From: Daphnia pulex | Taxonomy: Eukaryota; Arthropoda; Branchiopoda; Diplostraca; Daphniidae | Length of the DNA stretch: 64,000 bases | Direction of reading: 5' to 3' | NCBI RefSeq assembly: GCF_021134715.1 | Contig: NC_060024.1 | Span: 5,580,001-5,644,000, forward strand | Shown here: positions 46,748 to 57,041 of the stretch, in pieces | Layout: each line of letters begins with the position of its first letter | Position numbering within the stretch: position 1 is the first letter of the stretch | Position numbers and translations under genes: made by a program | The notes under the pieces: model-generated | What the model was told of the DNA's origin: nothing | Databases searched by the model: none | What the model saw: the letters and a program-made list of their open reading frames with translations, nothing else

Positions 46748-47621
46748 TGTAACGAGGGCTGCACCCAGGCGAACAAGGCGAACTGTACCGCAGGCGCCGT
46801 GTGTAACTACACAGTAACTCGAGCAAGGTTCATTAGAATAACTGTATGTGGCTAGAACTATCACTTGACTACAAAGTAACTTGGTATTGGGTTCAACAAG
46901 CAAATAAGAATAAACAGGAATGGCTAACATAGTTTCGACAACACGACAACTCCGAAGACTGAGACCGAGCCTTCGACTCCCGGGCCCTTTTGAAGACCTT
47001 TTCGGGAACTCGACGCCATCTCCTTCATATCCAATTGCAGTTCGACGGTCTTTACTTCGTCCGCTCCCGATCCTCCAGTTTCAGCGTACGGTCATGCGTT
47101 CGATGCGTGACAATATTTATTATAGTCCCATACTGTTTCAGCGAGAGAGTGATACGGTCGAAGAGGGAGGCGTAGGCCTATCAATCGCTTCTCAGAGAAT
47201 CACGGGTTTATTCGTCAACATAAAATGCACAGAGCACAAATTGCCTAAATTAAGACAGAATTAAAACACACAGACTTCGATTTAAATGATAACTTTCTCT
47301 CACCTAGCATCCACAATTAGGAGCCGGTCAATAAGGCAATCGTAGACACAAACGACACAAAATCAAATCTAGGGCCTAATCCAGCCTAATCTATGTACAC
47401 GAGAATAATGTTAGCTAATAGAACACATAAAAATATATACACAAATTTACCTCAGAGAATCAGATAAGAAAATAGGGAGTCACAAGATGAGAATTCCCAT
47501 CAATAAAGCACAGTAAGAAACGAGTTATCAATGGCTATACACGCCATGAAATGAACAATGGCTACTTTCTGCTTCTGCCAAGACACTTAATTAGACATCA
47601 GCTGTTTTCTACTGCACGACA
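46748..47621 (-). repeat. 3' LTR of the BEL/Pao element
   Basis: On the - strand the LTR runs from TGTCGTGCAG (47621) to CCCTCGTTACA (46748), giving TG...CA ends and 874 bp. A purine-rich GCCGCCAGGTGGGCCACT lies directly before it and could act as the polypurine tract. The limits come from these end features only, because the partner LTR is absent. Confidence 0.5.
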
Positions 47622-47706
47622 AGTGGCCCACCTGGCGGCTTACTTAAATTAATCGATACTTCAGAATAAAATAAGATGAGGACATGAATTAAAATATACA
47701 TTTAAA

Positions 47707-50700
47707 TTAAGCCTTCTTTTCCTCTGGAACATTCTCCCCCGAGGCCGACGGAAGGACGGCCGAGTAAGGTTCCAGTAGTACTAGACGATGGATTGGTCTC
47801 AAATATTCTCCGCAGTCCGTTTTCACTTTTACGACTCGAACAAAGCCGTCGGAACCGGGATAAACTTCGATGATTCGGCCCGTCTTCCACTGATTTGGCA
47901 GCAAATTGTTGTCCGATAGCATGATCGAATCTCCAACTTCAAAATTTCTTTCTTCCGCGACCCACTTCCTTCTTGGAACCAGCGTAGGGAGGAACATCTT
48001 GGTCCACAGGTCCCAAAATAAATTGGCCATCTTCTTCACGTAACGAATATGGTCGCGGGGCAGAGCGCGACGGATGTCTCCGGCCGGAAGATCCGACGTT
48101 GGTGGCAGATTCAAGAAATCCTTTGGTGTAATTGGTCTGAAGTCTTCTGGGTCGTTGCTGGCCTGCGTCAGAGGTCTCCCGTTCAGCATGCCCACCACTT
48201 CCTTCAGTAGCGTTCTGAGCATTTCGTCCGTCGGGTAGCGCAATCCGGCTTTTTCCGTATCCAGCGCCCGGTAGAGCGCCCTCTTTGTTGATTTGACCAT
48301 TGATTCGTGTGATCCGCCGAAATGTGGAGCACTAGGTGGCTGGAATTTCCAGATGATTGAGCGCTCTCGCGCAAACTCCTTCAACTTTTCGTCCTTTTGC
48401 AACTCACGAAATGCTGTGGCCAGCTCCTTCTCAGCTCCCACAAAGTTTGTCCCGTTATCACAGAAGATTTCAGTTGGCTTCGAGAATTCTCCGATGAAAC
48501 GCCGTAGACCGTAGAGAAAATCTGGTGTTGACATTGACTGCACCATTTCTACATAAACATTGCGGGTGACGAGACAGGTGATTAACAGGCCATACCGTTT
48601 GATTACTCGGTTCCTGTAGGCTGACGTTTCGATCGGTCCGAAATAGTCCAGAGCTATGTGCGTGAATGGTGCGGTGTAAGAATCGAGACGAGCAGATGGA
48701 AAATCACCCATCTTTTGCGTGGCGAGTTTGGCACGCGATTTCACACAGACGGCACAGTTGAAGCGGATCTTCTTTGCCAGCTCTCGTCCTTGCAGGATCC
48801 AAAGATGTTGCCGAATTTTGGCATGGAGAAAGTCAGTGCCTGCGTGATGCGACTCTTGATGCACTGCTGTCACTATCTTTTCTGCAAGTGGGTGCTTTCC
48901 GGGCAGAATTGGAGGGTGTAGAACCTCATATGGTAGCTTTTCGCGGTGGATTCGTCCACCCAGTCGGAGAATTCCATCTTTGTCTAAGAAAGGAGTTAAT
49001 TGAATGAGGCATGACTTCTTCGATATTTGCTTGCCCTTTGATAATAAACTGATTTCTTCACGGAATCCTTCCTTTTGGCACTTTAAAATAATCTCCTTGG
49101 CATCTCCTTCCACCTTCAGGAATGTTGAGATGTTCTTCGAATCGATGATCACCTTTGTCCAATCTTGAAGAGGGGGCTCAGAAATTGCGTGGTGGATGTG
49201 GGCAGTTCTTTTCTCTGCTGCTACTGCCACCCAAGGCAAATCCTTCGGCCATTGCTCCATTGGTAAGGCGATGAAAGATGGTCCTTCCAGCCATCTCGGT
49301 GGGATCGGCTCTCCGTCTGTCAATAGGGACCGCGTCGCAGCATCTGCTATGTTCATTTTCCCGGGAATGAAGCGCCACTCGTTAGCGTTGGTGAGAGATT
49401 GAATCTCTCCGATTCTGTGGCTGACGAACGGCATGTAATGTGAAGCGACGGCTCGTATCCAGTTCCTGGTAGTACTGGAATCAGTGAAGAAAATCCTGTT
49501 GAGTCCAGAGATTTGTAGCGCGTCTGCAACGTATGTGGCCAGTCGAGCGCCTAGCACTGCTGCGTTCAGCTCCAATTTTGGAATCGACTGTGTCTGCCGA
49601 GGGGCCAATTTGGTTTTGGCCATCACCAATCTGCATATTGATGTGCCATCCTGGTAGACATTGCGTAGATATACGACTGCTGCATAGGCCTCTTCAGATG
49701 CATCTCCAAAGGTTAGAAGATCGCTCTGGATGATTTTTCCTTTGTCCGGCTGCAAATTTCGTGGCATCGAAAGGTCGTTGAGTCTCTCCAGCGTCTTGTA
49801 CCAGGTTTGCCACCACTCCTTGTCGTCACCGCTGATGGCTTCGTTCCAGTTTAGTCCTCTGGTACCTAGCTCACGCAATTTAATTTTTGCTTTTATCAGC
49901 GCTGGTGCTGCTCGTCCTAGGGGGTCGTAGATACTCGCCACCTTGCTCAGCAATCCAGCGCGCGTCCATTTAAGATCTTCGACTCCAGTCACTCGGTACG
50001 TCATCTCGTCTGTCGTTGGCTCGTAGAAGGCTCCCAGTAGCTTTTCGACGTCATCCGACGCTAAATCATGATGTGCTGCTGCTACTGCCTGCTCTGGTTG
50101 CAACGCTTTGATGAATTCCGGAGAGTTCGAGATCCAATTTGTTAGATGAAAATCTCCTTCTGCTAGTCCATCGCGGATGAGTTTCGCTTTCATAATTGCT
50201 TGTTCTTCATTGTCGACTGCTTTCAATAGGTCATCCATGTACATATTCTTCTCTACTGCTTCCATACATTCTTCTCTCCCTCTAGTGGCATCTGAAGCGG
50301 CTCTGTGGATGGTTTTTAGGGCGAGAAATGGGGCACAGTTAGATCCAAATGGCAAGCGATCCATTTGGTACGTAATGATGACGTCAGAATCTTTCTCTTG
50401 CCAGAGAAAACGATGAAAGCGGGCATCTTGGGGTCGAAGTCGAATCCTGCTGTACATGGCGGTCACGTCTGCTGCAAAGGCAATCTCCCCCAGCTGGAAT
50501 CGAATGAGGACCTTGGCTAAGTCGTTCTGCAATTTTTGACCCTGTCGCATTCCGTCGTTGAGGCATTTCTTCTTCCATTTGGCAGCGGCATCGAAGACGA
50601 CTCGAAGCTTCTTCTTCTTCTTACCATACACTTTCTTGTAGACACCGTGATGCGGCAAGTAGTACTGGTTGTTCGAGTATAAATCTTCCTCTTTTACTCG

Positions 50701-50943
50701 CGATGCATAGCCTTCGTCGACGTATTTCTTGATCGCGGCTCTGTAATCAGCCTCGAAATCTGGATCTCTCTTGAATCGTTCCTTCAGGTCTTGCCAACGA
50801 TGCTCCGCCAGCGTCCTGTTATTTTCAAATGTCGGCTCTCCTTCGAGCCACGTGAGTGGGGTTTCATACCCAATGTCGAGTTTCTTCAGGCCTTCATCAA
50901 CGATCTTCTCGGCGTTTCTTGTTTCCTGTTCGAGTTGTAAGCA
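47707..50943 (-). CDS. BEL/Pao Pol: reverse transcriptase, RNase H, integrase (5' truncated)
   Basis: One open frame of about 1,079 codons runs from just after a TAA at about 50946 to a stop at 47707. It opens with RT fingers (DIGYETPLTWLEGEP), then FDAAAKWKKKCLNDG, FAADVTAMYS, QMDRLPFGSNCAPF and the catalytic YMDD (about 50241-50230). RNase H follows (FGDASEEAYAAVVYL, KLELNAAVLGARLA, FFTDSS, NIADAATRS). The integrase has its HHCC zinc region (HHAGTDFLHA...CAVCVKSRA) and the DDE core (ALDYFGPIE, FCDNGTNFVGA, PHFGGSHE). It ends with a C-terminal region of the Pao type (RRKWVAEERNFEVGDSIMLS). The frame has no stop or shift, so this part is recent. No in-frame ATG is near its 5' end, so it was once part of a longer gag-pol frame. 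Confidence 0.88.
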   Translation of the reverse strand, partial: CLQLEQETRNAEKIVDEGLKKLDIGYETPLTWLEGEPTFENNRTLAEHRWQDLKERFKRDPDFEADYRAAIKKYVDEGYASRVKEEDLYSNNQYYLPHHGVYKKVYGKKKKKLRVVFDAAAKWKKKCLNDGMRQGQKLQNDLAKVLIRFQLGEIAFAADVTAMYSRIRLRPQDARFHRFLWQEKDSDVIITYQMDRLPFGSNCAPFLALKTIHRAASDATRGREECMEAVEKNMYMDDLLKAVDNEEQAIMKAKLIRDGLAEGDFHLTNWISNSPEFIKALQPEQAVAAAHHDLASDDVEKLLGAFYEPTTDEMTYRVTGVEDLKWTRAGLLSKVASIYDPLGRAAPALIKAKIKLRELGTRGLNWNEAISGDDKEWWQTWYKTLERLNDLSMPRNLQPDKGKIIQSDLLTFGDASEEAYAAVVYLRNVYQDGTSICRLVMAKTKLAPRQTQSIPKLELNAAVLGARLATYVADALQISGLNRIFFTDSSTTRNWIRAVASHYMPFVSHRIGEIQSLTNANEWRFIPGKMNIADAATRSLLTDGEPIPPRWLEGPSFIALPMEQWPKDLPWVAVAAEKRTAHIHHAISEPPLQDWTKVIIDSKNISTFLKVEGDAKEIILKCQKEGFREEISLLSKGKQISKKSCLIQLTPFLDKDGILRLGGRIHREKLPYEVLHPPILPGKHPLAEKIVTAVHQESHHAGTDFLHAKIRQHLWILQGRELAKKIRFNCAVCVKSRAKLATQKMGDFPSARLDSYTAPFTHIALDYFGPIETSAYRNRVIKRYGLLITCLVTRNVYVEMVQSMSTPDFLYGLRRFIGEFSKPTEIFCDNGTNFVGAEKELATAFRELQKDEKLKEFARERSIIWKFQPPSAPHFGGSHESMVKSTKRALYRALDTEKAGLRYPTDEMLRTLLKEVVGMLNGRPLTQASNDPEDFRPITPKDFLNLPPTSDLPAGDIRRALPRDHIRYVKKMANLFWDLWTKMFLPTLVPRRKWVAEERNFEVGDSIMLSDNNLLPNQWKTGRIIEVYPGSDGFVRVVKVKTDCGEYLRPIHRLVLLEPYSAVLPSASGENVPEEKKA

Positions 50944-50949
50944 TTATTC

Positions 50950-51600
50950 GGCACATCTTTCATCATTCTTCATCATTTCTTCTCGCCTTGAATCACTCGA
51001 ACAAATTCTTCCGAATCGGAGATCCAGTCTTGAAAATGCAAATCAGCGTCGGCGAGTGTCTTTCGCATGAGAGACGCTTCCTTCATTCCTTCATCAACGA
51101 TTCTTGTGGACCCCAAATAGTAGTCAACATACATTTTCTTTTTCACCGTGTTGACAGCTTCTTCTCCAACCTTTGCATCCGCAACAGCTCAATGTGTGGT
51201 GTAAATGGCAATGAAGGGGGGACATGTCGCACCAAAAGGTAGCCAATCCATTCGACACACTACAACTTTGGCAGAAAGATCCTTTCACAGAAAGCAAAAA
51301 TAATTGCCGTCAGATGGATTAAGCCTTAACCGGCTAAACATAGCTTCTACTACCAAGTCGCTGTTGAGCCATCTTCCAATTGCACACTAGACTCGGATCC
51401 CCAGTTTTCCAGGTAATAGCCGGACTTCATTGCCAAGATCTAGTTTCTTCGTACCGGTCTCCAAGATGTTGATAGCTTTTCGGTCTTCGTCAAACATGGC
51501 CACCAACGTAGATTCCGATCCAAAGTTTTTGGTATCGCAAAAGCGGCGTAATTTGGAAGCGATGTCTTCTAGATGAGTAGAGCTGGTGACGGTATGGATA
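50950..51600 (-). pseudogene. Second BEL/Pao reverse transcriptase fragment
   Basis: Reading right to left: THLEDIASKLRRFCDTKNFG (near 51570), then FSRLRL, RMDWLPFGATCPPFIAIYTT, KKMYVDYYLG (a decayed YMDD) and LHFQDWISDSEEFVRVI (near 50990). These repeat the palm blocks of the intact frame but at clearly lower identity. Stops and frameshifts occur. The fragment stops where the intact Pol frame starts. Confidence 0.65.
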
Positions 51601-51621
51601 CGGAAAGCTGAAACAGTGGTG

Positions 51622-52330
51622 CTATTCTGATATTAAATCACGAATGAGCCAACCCAGTCGGCTCCTGATAGCAGTTGGTTCGTAATCGTTTCCAACTCTA
51701 GATTCAAGTGCTACGGTAAGATGATTTAGGTCCTGGTCGATCAGAATATCAACTCTCCCACCAGTCTTCCCAACCGGAAGGTCGGCAAGATGAGGCCAGC
51801 GGTTCTTGAGAGCTCCCCAGTCTGTCACAGGAGTGGTGCTCGCTACGGTAGAAGGCAGAGTAGAACCACATACATCCAAAGTTTCTCCAGAGTTAGCGTT
51901 AATTTTGAAATTCACACGTTGAGATCGATACTTCGTCACGACTCCGCTTGCTCCTTCTACTGTCAGGATCTGATCTGAACGCTGAAAATCTTATTTGCGT
52001 TGGCGAATCCTTGTCGCATCAATGTCGAATCGCTTACTTCGTCAATGAAGGCATTGGCCCATACCGCATTTCCGTCAGCATCCAGGATCTTAAGGGGCAT
52101 CATCCCCATGGCAACTAGTTATGGGCTTGGGTTTCCTATTCGTGCCGTTGATGTCCTGGATGACTCTGTTGGCACCCGATCGGCTGCTCTTCATGGGTCA
52201 TGGGGCAATTCGTGATGATGTAGATGGCAACCATCAGGGACCTTGCATGGCCTTTTCAAATTGCAGAAACGGGCGGAGTGCTTGGCTCCGAGACCCTGCT
52301 TGGCAGGTTACTTCCACTGACCTGCGAAAT
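51622..52330 (-). pseudogene. BEL/Pao zinc-knuckle and protease (DUF1758-like) remnant
   Basis: The - strand reads HSARFCNLKRPCKVPDGCHL plus HHHELPH (52290-52200), a BEL zinc-knuckle pattern. It continues with ILDADGNAVWANAFIDEVSD then STLMRQGFAN (52090-52005), the retroviral-type protease start. Next comes WPHLADLPV, RVDILIDQD and RSRLGWLIRDLIS (51830-51622), typical of BEL polyproteins. Frameshifts separate the blocks. Gag upstream of 52340 is missing. Confidence 0.65.
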
Positions 52331-52489
52331 GCCGAATAGCCACCCCGTCATGTCGCTTTCGTTTATTTTGGTTCTTCGGCTTTGCAGATTGCTATTTCGG
52401 CATTCCATAAAGGCAAATTGAAGGTATACATTCTTATTGTTATCACTTCATCTTAAAACATTGTGCATTAATGGTTTTATGATCTATAG

Positions 52490-52630
52490 ATGTTGGCCTG
52501 CACCTTTGATCCTGCCTTGGGGGGTCGTTCCATCGATATTACCATCGCTCATCATTTTGCACAAGGATTTAAGAAGCCAGGAAGCGATTCAACAATTCAG
52601 CGTATTGTTGGACGCCATCATATGGTCCAG
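52490..52630 (+). pseudogene. Hsp110/Hsp70-like ATPase exon fragment
   Basis: An exon-like frame between an acceptor (ctatag) and a donor (gtatat) reads LACTFDPALGGRSIDITIAH then HFAQGFKK. The order D-x-x-LGGR-x-x-D-x-x-x-x-HF matches the Hsp110 ATPase (LGGRKFDEVLVNHF). The following residues do not match well and no neighbouring exon was found. I judge it to be a captured or decayed exon. Confidence 0.5.
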
Positions 52631-52929
52631 GTATATATTTGGACTATTTGTCGTAACCTCTGTGTCCCTGTGTGTAACTGAGCTCTAATGATTTTTTATT
52701 TTGAAAGATCCAAATAGGAGATTACTTTTAAACGCCATCAAGTAAATCTTAGCTTTTAAAAAGTTGTTGAAAAATCTATGTCGTGGCTTTAACGTCAGAT
52801 TCTTTCAAAATTTGGTTGCTGTGAATTGACTCGAGACAACTATCTTCGACACGGTCCTGACCTTAAGAAGACTTTATCTCTCTCTCTCTCTCTTCTCCAA
52901 AATGGACCTTTCAATGGTTGATTGTTGAT

Positions 52930-53094
52930 AGTTGTTGGCCCAACCATTTTGACTGAAGTCACGGTAAATATTACATAACCTATTTTTTCCAAAGAATTCT
53001 AACTTACAATATTAAAATGTTTTTAGCCTTCTATGGCGTGTTATCGTGAAGAAATTTTTGGCCCCGTTTTGGTTATACATAAGGTGGACACTTA
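52930..53094 (+). pseudogene. Methylmalonate-semialdehyde dehydrogenase-like (ALDH6) fragment
   Basis: VVGPTILTEVT ends at 52963 before a donor (gtaaat). After a 63-bp intron, 53027 onward reads PSMACYREEIFGPVLVIHKV-D-T and a stop. The block CYREEIFGPVL is a strong aldehyde dehydrogenase signature, and with GPTI...V it points to ALDH6A1. Only about 33 residues survive. The intron is retained, so it is a genomic copy rather than a processed transcript. Confidence 0.6.
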
Positions 53095-53099
53095 GGATG

Positions 53100-53560
53100 A
53101 TGCCAGATGATTTTATGATGAATGATACGTAAGACTCACCACAATTCAACCTTGGTTGGCGTAACGGCCTAGATAAGGATAAAATCACCTTGACTGCACT
53201 ACAAAAGAATGTGTCTGTACATCCATGTTTGTTGTTTTTGTTTTAAATACACACGCGAATTTCAACCTCAAGATAACGACTGTGTATTTATCGTTAAAAC
53301 TTGCTGTCTCGTAACCCTAGATGTATCAAACAATTTCGTAGTGATTTTCATTTCCAATTTTCAGAAGAAAACATGGAAAAACTCGACGAGAACCAAAGAA
53401 ACGAGAAAGAACTAATAAGGGTTACATCCAACAGGCAATTTGAGAAAGTTTGAAGAATTATTACTAAACCAACAGGAACAATCAAAGAAAGAAAACAATT
53501 AATTGTAGAAAAAAATTACTTGGTACAAGACAATTTTTTTCCTTCTTTTTTAAGTATGAT
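53100..53560. other. No supported gene
   Basis: AT-rich sequence after the ALDH fragment without recognisable exons or repeats. A CT microsatellite (52878-52893) lies just before the preceding fragment. Confidence 0.4.
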
Positions 53561-54075
53561 TTTACAGGAGCAGGAGAAGTTAGTGTCACTTGTTCTTCGG
53601 GCAGCAACGAATCAGCCCAACGAACGGTGAAATAGCGGACTCCGCCATTCTTCTCTTCACCAAGAACAGCCTTTAACTCCCATTGTTCGTCGTCAACTCA
53701 CTAGAGGAAACTAATGGAAAAAATTAATTTATGATTACAAATTATATAACAAATTGAATTTAAAAAATGAATATCGTCTACCGTGGTCTTTCTTCATCAA
53801 GTTGTTTTTCTGATTTCTTATATACTCGTCCTGCTTTATGTAATCTTCGTCCTTTTTGCGGTATTGAGGAACTAACTTTCTAGTTTCTTCGAAGTAGGAA
53901 TCTTGTATTTTTTCCTAAGGTTTTCCATACAAATATTTCAAAAATGATGTGTTTAGCAATGGCTCGGTGCGGTAATAAACGAATTGTTTATTATTACTAT
54001 TATAAACATACCAATTTGGCCCAGGCTTTCTCCAATAGTTTTCTGATGACGAGGTGGTCGGCTTCCTCCGTTTGT
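53560..54075 (-). other. Fragmentary unrecognised coding exons (coiled coil, chromo-like strand)
   Basis: Three splice-compatible pieces lie on the - strand: EEADHLVIRKLLEKAWAKL (near 54065-54010), DSYFEETRKLVPQYRKKDED (near 53915-53840) and WELKAVLGEEKNGGVRYFTV then RWADS (near 53690-53625). The last resembles part of a chromo-type fold (YxVRW), but the match is weak. They could belong to one gene, or be BEL gag remnants, since a BEL pol remnant lies next to them. Confidence 0.3.
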
Positions 54076-54109
54076 GCTACTTCCATTACCCCACCATCAG
54101 CAACATCGG

Positions 54110-54400
54110 GAACATAGGAACCCTAGATTATTTTGTAATAGATCAACACTGGTAACGAGATCATCCCAGCTAAGACCTTTTACTTCTAGATCACGGAGCT
54201 TAATCTTGGCTTTCACCGACTTTGGAACTGCTGTACCTAATAGATCAAAGAGTTTATACTACCTTAGATAATAATCCACCACTTGTGTAAGTGGCATAGG
54301 CAATCTTAGTGCAAAATCCCACCATATCACTGGAAGGTTTTCAAATGATACCCAGCACCATCTCAAGCTCGTGCTGTGCTGCGCCGCGTTCTTGCCGTTC
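54110..54400 (-). pseudogene. Third BEL/Pao pol remnant
   Basis: The - strand reads HELEMVLGIIENLPVIWWDF, then LLGTAVPKSVKAKIKLRDLE and VKGLSWDDLVTS. The blocks correspond to the RT thumb and connection region of BEL pol, seen intact at 49990-49830 as PLGRAAPALIKAKIKLRELG. Stops are present. Confidence 0.55.
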
Positions 54401-54639
54401 TCCTCCAAACCATACCCGTACCCATAACCCTACATCAACCTAAAGCTCTCCTTGTTAGCTTAATTGGTGTAATAAGGGTCAGCCATTTGCTAAATTTTCC
54501 CTCTGTGGTGACTGAGGAAGTTGACGAATTCGGAGATGATGGACACATGATAAAGGGACTTTACCTTGCTGAGCCGACCGCAGAGGATGGCCTCTTTAGT
54601 GTGGTTGTTGACGTTGACGATTAACCTTGAGAAAAAACA

Positions 54640-56820
54640 TGGGGATTTGGTACTGGAGAACCGTCAATATTCAAATATTGTGCTATAGAGTCGGATTGAT
54701 TTAATAGGTTTCGTAGGAATATCACTGGTTTTGTCGTACAAGTAGGACGTACCAGGTGATTCAAGTATAGTGTTGAGAACATTAGACGCTGCTCTTCAAA
54801 CTTTAATCCTTGGTTAAATTCTTGCTAGAATTTGTTCGAAGGGGCAGTTCACGTTTGATGTTACTGACTTTTTGGGCAATTTTTTACTTCTTTAATTTAA
54901 ATTGAAATTGTAAGTACAAAACTTAAAGGTTGTGCATTCGCAAGTGCATGTGGATCATCGTCTTCAGAATCCAAACTTGAATCGGAAAATACTCTCTCAA
55001 GATGGTCAATTTCTTGTTCTATTTCTTGTTTCTTTTTCTTTCAATCGTCTTTAAACCATTTTTTAGTATCGCTATGGGTTCTTTCTTCTTCTTAGTCACA
55101 ACTCGTGAGACTCTGCGAGACAAATAGCATCGGGAAAAAGTACTTTTCAGTTTTTTATCCTTCCGAAACGTTGAAATCTTCACTAGTTTGAGAAATAGGC
55201 AGTGTTGGTTGGTGAAATATTCTTCCTTAGTGGATTCCAAAAGCTTTATGGGGTAAGATCGTTTAATTCATCTCTCAACTGAGCCATTTTTCGTTCGACG
55301 CGGTTGAAAGCACTTCTTCTATTGGCATTTTTAGCCACAAAAAGACCAGTAAGGTCATAATTAACTAAATTATGGATTTTAATTTCTAACTTTTTAATAT
55401 CGGGGGTTTTCGTCGGGTCCTCCGTGTACAGTAAAAATCACAATTGGTTTCACTAGCTGATCGAGAACGAGAACACACCTGATATTCGGCAAATTCTTCG
55501 AGATTCAAACGTGTTTCGAAGTCAATTGCGTGACTTAATGCTGTGGTTGATGAGTCCTTAATTATTTGATTAAGTCCTTGATTGAGATTGATTAAGTCCT
55601 TACCGAATTGCAATGTATGTTGGGCCGGAATTACTGACGCATTCTTTATTTACGAATCCTAATAGTAATTTAAAATATATTTAAAATACTGAAAAGTTTT
55701 AATTCATAAATATTTAGTTAACCGTTCTGAGGAATTTGGATTCCAGCGCAAACTGAGGGAATTATTGTATATCTCGGTAACAACCCAATAATAAGGCAGA
55801 CTAACACGGTGTTTCACATGCATGAGTAGAGGGCTCTATTTATTTGTCGCAGTAAAACACATTGAGACGAGACATTTGTCATCTTGACTTACGAAGCAGA
55901 CTTCTTGGGGCCAATAAAGGAGGTCAATTTTTCTAGATATCTAATGGTGGTTGTACAAAATGGCCCATCATAATGTTTAGCATGACGGTAGTTTTTGGGC
56001 TCATATGACTTCCACGGGGATGGTTACAACATGGCGCCAGTTTTTAAAAGATGCAACTCTTTTTGGCAAAAGTGTACGATAAACCCCGCTCCTAATTATC
56101 TTGAATCCACCTTTATTAAATTTCTCAGTAGGTTCGTCCATTGAGTTTTGATGGTTTGATACACGTCGCTCTGTCTTTTTAAATGAAAAGCGGAACCGTG
56201 CACGCTCAATGCAATAATAGTTTTCAAAAGGCATATTTTAACTCGCAATTCATCTCGAAGATTTTTTTCTATTGCTACTTCTTGAAGTTTTTTTCTTTTC
56301 GTTTCTCTCTTGATGAGATCTTTGTGTGTCAGCCCTCTTCTTATCTTAAGTGTCTTCTCTTATTATTATTTTTTTAAAATTTTTGACTTAAGTTCTTTCT
56401 CTTGAACATCAGACAACAGTCTTTTTTTGTTTTCAAATTGCAGCATGCAAACTTCTGAGTTCATACAATAACAATATTTTTGCAATTGTAGCTGAACATG
56501 AGGGACATATCCATTAGAATTTTGAACTTTTGAATCAATAGGCTTGGTCCTGATGCCTTCGCAAACAGTTTCAACATCATCGTTGGGTTCAATGTCCAAT
56601 GCTTTAGCTCAAATTTGCACAAATCCACCTTCAGCTTTCATTGAAATCGCTCGATATTCTTTCAAGAAAATGGCAATTTTCCCAGGAAAAATCTACATCG
56701 TTTTTATTTCGTTCCATTACTTTATGACTTGTTCTTGGCAAGACTTTCTACTATTTGTTCTCTCGAAAGCTCTTACATAGCCTTTGAAAACAGACTGATA
56801 TAGTTCGTTTCTGTTCATTA
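54640..56820 (-). other. Unrecognised - strand open segments, possibly one decayed gene
   Basis: Several acidic and basic open segments occur: near 55016-54930 (DHLERVFSDSSLDSEDDDPH), 55240-55019 (KSTFSRCYLSRRVSRVVTKK), 55613-55400 (INLNQGLNQIIKDSSTTALS), 56234-56001 (RSGVYRTLLPKRVASFKNWR) and 56599-56366. Some start after plausible acceptors, but I could not build a consistent model and recognise no domain. Confidence 0.25.
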
Positions 56821-56941
56821 TGCTTAGTTGTTAAATTAGTCGAGCCAAAATGATGCCGACGATCACATTATTGTGACGATCCAGAAAAAAACTAAGTCTT
56901 TGGGGTAGTTGCCAACATATCCATAGTGTACCGAGTGTTTT

Positions 56942-57041
56942 TGACGTCTTTGTGACGTCCCATTGTGAATACCCCAACTACCCCCTTCGTCACAATTCGT
57001 CACAGTGGTCAGAAAACCACCTACCTCAGACCGTGACGTCA
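56942..57041. promoter_or_regulatory. Cluster of TGACGTC (CRE-like) motifs
   Basis: TGACGTC occurs at 56942-56948, 56953-56959 and, as the full palindrome TGACGTCA, at 57034-57041. Nearby GTAGTT...AACTAC blocks (about 56906 and 56978) form an inverted pair. ATF/CREB-type factors bind TGACGTCA. No adjacent gene start was identified, so this may be repeat sequence. Confidence 0.3.

Larger units (their letters stand above)
46748..52340 (-). mobile_element. BEL/Pao LTR retrotransposon mosaic
   Basis: Read right to left, the block holds BEL-type zinc-knuckle and protease sequence (52330-51622) and a broken RT palm from one element (51600-50950). A long intact RT-RNase H-integrase frame from another copy or subfamily follows (50943-47707), then the 3' LTR (47621-46748). 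The RT palm motifs occur twice, so two elements are joined. No matching 5' LTR was found inside the window. Confidence 0.8.

Noticed and set aside
54376..54624. 82-codon + strand frame
   Set aside because: Lies antisense to the BEL pol remnant at its left end and has no motif or splice context.
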